Source: an uncultured Sulfuricurvum sp. (GTDB lineage: Bacteria > Campylobacterota > Campylobacteria > Campylobacterales > Sulfurimonadaceae). Taken from it: 49,637 nt of DNA. Shown here piece after piece: positions 47,074-49,637 of the stretch (the first letter of the stretch is position 1; the number at the start of each line of letters is the position of its first letter). The position numbers and the translations under genes are program-made. The notes under the pieces are model-generated. The model was not told where the DNA came from. It searched no databases and saw only the letters and a list, made by a program, of their open reading frames with translations. Location: NCBI RefSeq assembly GCF_937936435.1, contig NZ_CALDDG010000068.1, positions 1 through 49,637 of the forward strand, in the 5' to 3' direction.

Positions 47074-48468
47074 CTATCGCGTCAGGAAAAAAATAAAATT
47101 GCTCCCCTCGAAACTCAAATCGACCTGAACCCCTTTTTTGTTTTGAGCCATCTCCATCAGAGAACTGACGTCATGATAGGTCCTTGGAAGGGTGATATCG
47201 ACGCGATGCTTTTGTTCGCCCAGAAGCGCTTTTGTCCGACCACCGATGATATTGACGAATTCGGCCAGAGAATCGAGAATCGCTTCTTCATCTTCCGTTG
47301 CTTCGCCGATGAGCAGTTCACATGCCTTCTTCGCAATATTTTTGGGAAAAATGAGGATAATCATCCCGTCTACATCGCCGTAAAAACCGATGGAACTGGC
47401 ATACTGGTCTGCGCTGTTTTTGACTTCCAGTGTTTGGACCTTCGCAGACTCTTTAGTCGCCTTGGCGTTGGTCATCATGGCAATGGTCGAAACGGTTGCT
47501 TCGATGAAGTGGGGAAGTTCATTGACCAGCGCTTTGTTAAGCGTTCGAGTCTGTTTTGAGGCCGTGGCGCTGCTTCCTCCGAGTTCTTGCAGAAGCTCTT
47601 TGTTTTTGAGTATATCGTCCATGTTGTCGAAGAAGAGCATGCCGGCATCTTCGAGATCATTCTTAAATGTGATCGGTGTTTTTTCAAACGTCAAACCGAC
47701 AAAACAGATCGTTGCATTGTATTCTGCCGCGGATGAGGCAAGTTTGGTGAAAAAGTTGAGGGCATGGACATTCATCGAGACTACTTTGTACGCATCGAAG
47801 ATGAAAAGACGGAAGCCGACGTTTAGGGAGTTGTTATGATAGGCGATGTTGAAGGTGTTTCCGATTTCCGCATCGAGAAAATTGGCGATGGTATAAATGA
47901 TAGCGTTTCCGGTGACGCGGGTTGCTATTTTTTGGCCGAAAAGTCCCAGGTAGGTGTCTTCGATAATGGCGTAATAGAGATCGGGATTCTGTTTCTTTTC
48001 ATCGAACTCTTTTTTACTTTGGGCGATAATCGGATTATGCCCGTAATCGAAAAGTTCGATTGCCATTGCCGAACGTTGGGAGGGGTCTTCGTTATAAAGC
48101 AAAACGGTTTTGGAATCGCTTTTATTCGTCGGGGCGAAAAGTTCGGCGATTTTTTCGGTGCGGAAGAGAGAAAAATTGAGCGTATCCCCGTAGAAACTAT
48201 TAATCGTTTTGAATTTAACCGAATCGTAATCGCACAATCCGACTGCAATATGTTTATGGGAACGTATGTTTAAAAGGAGTTTGATAAAAACGTCCAGACC
48301 GTTTTTATTGAAAAAGATCACTTTTTTCAAAGAGACCAGAATCATATCGACGTTAAGCGCTTCCGTCGCGCGGATATCGTCGAGAGTAAGATAGGATGGG
48401 GTGTTGTTGCCGTCTAAAAATCCTTGGGGATGGAATACGGCGACTCTCCCTTTAACGGTTGCTCTCAT
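47074..48468 (-). CDS. CheX-like chemotaxis phosphatase fused to STAS/receiver-like domains
   Basis: This 464-aa protein starts with a STAS-like domain (RVAVFHPQGFLDGNN, then DMILVSLKKVIFFNKNGLDVF). A receiver-like segment without a clear phospho-Asp (TVLLYNEDPSQRSAMAIEL) and a second STAS-like stretch (FRLFIFDAYKVVSMNVHALNFF) follow. The C-terminal 150 residues are CheX: SIGFYGDVDGMIILIFP and AILDSLAEFVNIIGGRTKALLG with the E-x-x-N pair. CheX removes phosphate from CheY. It overlaps the HDOD gene by 17 nt. The CheX part is clear; the N-terminal assignments are tentative. Confidence 0.75.
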   Translation of the reverse strand: MRATVKGRVAVFHPQGFLDGNNTPSYLTLDDIRATEALNVDMILVSLKKVIFFNKNGLDVFIKLLLNIRSHKHIAVGLCDYDSVKFKTINSFYGDTLNFSLFRTEKIAELFAPTNKSDSKTVLLYNEDPSQRSAMAIELFDYGHNPIIAQSKKEFDEKKQNPDLYYAIIEDTYLGLFGQKIATRVTGNAIIYTIANFLDAEIGNTFNIAYHNNSLNVGFRLFIFDAYKVVSMNVHALNFFTKLASSAAEYNATICFVGLTFEKTPITFKNDLEDAGMLFFDNMDDILKNKELLQELGGSSATASKQTRTLNKALVNELPHFIEATVSTIAMMTNAKATKESAKVQTLEVKNSADQYASSIGFYGDVDGMIILIFPKNIAKKACELLIGEATEDEEAILDSLAEFVNIIGGRTKALLGEQKHRVDITLPRTYHDVSSLMEMAQNKKGVQVDLSFEGSNFIFFLTR

Positions 48469-49261
48469 CGTACTCCACCACCTGCATAAAAGATACGTAT
48501 ATCGGTTCGACGAACTCGATTTGAAAATCGATAAATTCGTTCAGCCCTGCGGCAACATAAGCTCCTTGACTCAGTTCATAAAACAAGAGTAGATGCATCC
48601 ATTGCGCCAATATTTTTTCATCGCCCGTAAGCCCCGTGTCGAGTCCCGACGCCCCGTGAACGATTCGGCTAATCAGAGGCGGCATCTCCCATTTTTCGGC
48701 GATCACGTTGCAAATATCGAAAAGGCTTTGTCCGCTCAAGCGGAATAGAATGGTGTTGTAATCGAGTGCTTTGACGCTTCGCAGCTGTTCCACTTCGCTT
48801 CGGCATGCACCGAACAGGGCATCGCATACTATCATGCTGGCAGGTAAAAGGGTAATGGCGCTCTCTGTATCGTGATTGAGTAAAGAGAGGTGACGGAGAA
48901 TTTTTTCCCATCTGCGGCTGAGCGATGCCTGCAAATCGTAAAAAGCGTGATTATTGAGGGCAAATAATGACCACTCTTTCGGCGCAAGAAGAGTCATAAG
49001 ATAACTGTATAGAATCTGCTGTGCGGTAGAAGTTCCCAAAATACCGAAGATTTGCGACAAATCGCTTACTTCATTGCGAAATCCGTAAATAGGGCGATTA
49101 ACCAATGTTTTGAGATAGAGTTTCAAAGCGGGATCGTTTTCGGCGGATTTCGCCGCTTTTACTAAATCGCCGCCTCGGACATACTCAAGCGTTTCACGGA
49201 CGACGGTGGGAGCTGGGGGAATTTTTTGGATATAAAGAGCGATTTGTTCTTGTGTAACCAC
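48452..49261 (-). CDS. HDOD-domain signalling protein
   Basis: This protein is 269 aa from a GTG. The layout is all helices: IQKIPPAPTVVRETLEYVRGGDL at the start, AENDPALKLYLKTLVNRPIYGF, then LSQIFGILGTSTAQQILYSYLMTLL, the HDOD core, and LPASMIVCDALFG with SLFDICNVIAEKWEMPPLISRIVHG, the equivalent of the later HDOD helices. HDOD proteins are signalling relatives of HD phosphohydrolases that lack the metal ligands. Here it is coupled by a 17-nt overlap to the CheX-like gene, suggesting a joint part in chemotaxis or stress signalling. No enzymatic role is assigned. Confidence 0.78.
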   Translation of the reverse strand: MVTQEQIALYIQKIPPAPTVVRETLEYVRGGDLVKAAKSAENDPALKLYLKTLVNRPIYGFRNEVSDLSQIFGILGTSTAQQILYSYLMTLLAPKEWSLFALNNHAFYDLQASLSRRWEKILRHLSLLNHDTESAITLLPASMIVCDALFGACRSEVEQLRSVKALDYNTILFRLSGQSLFDICNVIAEKWEMPPLISRIVHGASGLDTGLTGDEKILAQWMHLLLFYELSQGAYVAAGLNEFIDFQIEFVEPIYVSFMQVVEYDESNR

Positions 49262-49368
49262 GTTTTACGGCGTCCATTCTTGTTATTAAGTTAGGTATGA
49301 TTGTAATGGTTAATGGTTAAAGAACTCTTTAAGTCCGAACGGACCGTTCCTGCAAATAGCGCAATCGA

Positions 49369-49374
49369 TATAAT
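49369..49374 (+). promoter_or_regulatory. -10 box TATAAT of rpmB
   Basis: TATAAT lies 67 nt upstream of the rpmB ATG in the 180-nt gap after the divergent HDOD gene. A TAAAAT nearer the gene (about 49404) is an alternative. A short GTCC/GGAC hairpin is at 49332-49344. No other feature is seen in this gap. Confidence 0.5.
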
Positions 49375-49441
49375 ACTTAAGGTAAACTTTGGGTTTGATA
49401 AGGTAAAATTCGCAACTAAAATTTACGCAAGGAGCCTCAAA

Positions 49442-49630
49442 ATGGCAAGAAAATGTGCTATTAGCGGTAAAGGCCCAATGAGCGGGAACAACGTTTCCCA
49501 CGCGAAAAATAGAACTAAGCGTCGTTTTTTACCAAACCTTCGTACTGTTCGCGTAACGCTTGAAGACGGTACTACCAAAAAACTTAAAATCGCTGCTTCT
49601 GAGCTTCGTACTCTGAAAAAAGATTCGTAA
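49442..49630 (+). CDS. rpmB: 50S ribosomal protein L28
   Basis: This is a 62-aa basic protein: ARKCAISGKGPMSGNNVSHAKNRTKRRF is the L28 signature, followed by PNLRTVRVTLEDGTTKKLKIAASELRTL. AAGGAG is 7-8 nt upstream of the ATG. A longer in-frame reading from 49313 is not coding: it contains the promoter. One Cys is kept at residue 5, but the paired Cys motifs of zinc-type L28 are absent. Length is typical. It acts in the large ribosomal subunit near the peptidyl site. Confidence 0.97.
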   Translation: MARKCAISGKGPMSGNNVSHAKNRTKRRFLPNLRTVRVTLEDGTTKKLKIAASELRTLKKDS

Positions 49631-49637
49631 ACGTCCC

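Noticed and set aside
1..49637. CRISPR arrays, insertion sequences, prophage genes or an rRNA operon
   Set aside because: No regularly spaced repeat-spacer pattern, transposase, phage structural gene or rRNA segment was seen on either strand.

Overview
The window reads as a chromosomal segment of a Campylobacterota (Epsilonproteobacteria), most like a Sulfuricurvum/Sulfurimonas-type free-living bacterium. This rests on the gene order gpmI-fabG-acpP-fabF-accA, the CheX/HDOD pair next to rpmB, an Opr-type porin, PAS-GGDEF and HisKA_2 signalling proteins, moderate GC and T-rich TATAAT promoters. The genus is an inference and was not tested by a search.

Region 1 (1-20951, all on the minus strand) is a Wzx/Wzy-type surface polysaccharide cluster. 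In transcription order it begins with a WecA-like initiating phosphoglycosyltransferase. Five sugar-nucleotide genes follow (galE, gmd, fcl, manC, ugd), making or interconverting UDP-Gal, GDP-mannose, GDP-fucose and UDP-glucuronate, and then a Gmm-type Nudix hydrolase. The rest is a Wzx flippase, six glycosyltransferases, a Wzy/ligase-like membrane protein, a PIG-L deacetylase coupled to a GNAT acyltransferase, and four putative O-acyltransferases, the last cut by the window edge. Many junctions overlap by 1-23 nt, so translation is tightly coupled.

Region 2 (21124-35896) is accessory metabolism and sensing. An AraC/GyrI-type regulator faces a PLP aminotransferase and a thioesterase, with a 21-bp-spaced direct repeat between them. 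Then come a GlcG/HbpS-like secreted protein, a 113-aa unknown protein, a vanillin/benzaldehyde-type aldehyde dehydrogenase with a YitT membrane protein, an OmpR-type response regulator with its kinase, and a p-cresol-methylhydroxylase-like operon. That operon encodes a cytochrome c, a Tat-signal protein in the position of PchX, a PchF-like flavoprotein and an Opr porin. The same direct repeat (YGCGA, 6 nt, TGCGA; 11-bp period) lies exactly 16 bp upstream of a -10-like hexamer in front of three of these transcription units (24291, 24714, 29295). This ties them into one probable regulon, most simply run by the two-component system encoded among them. A PAS-GGDEF protein, an LHPP-like phosphatase and a small unknown protein follow.

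Region 3 (36139-37601) is a small AT-rich insert at the 3' end of tRNA-Phe. It is bounded by a 21-bp perfect direct repeat, carries one DUF3800 gene and no integrase, and has repeated TGTGGTTAA-like motifs near both ends plus a decayed second tRNA 3' fragment.

Region 4 (37723-49637) is housekeeping: murD-mraY (minus); gpmI, fabG, acpP, fabF, accA (plus); a DnaQ-like exonuclease, trpF and rpe (minus); a STAS/CheX fusion and an HDOD protein (minus); and rpmB (plus). The acpP-fabF spacer can fold into two strong hairpins.
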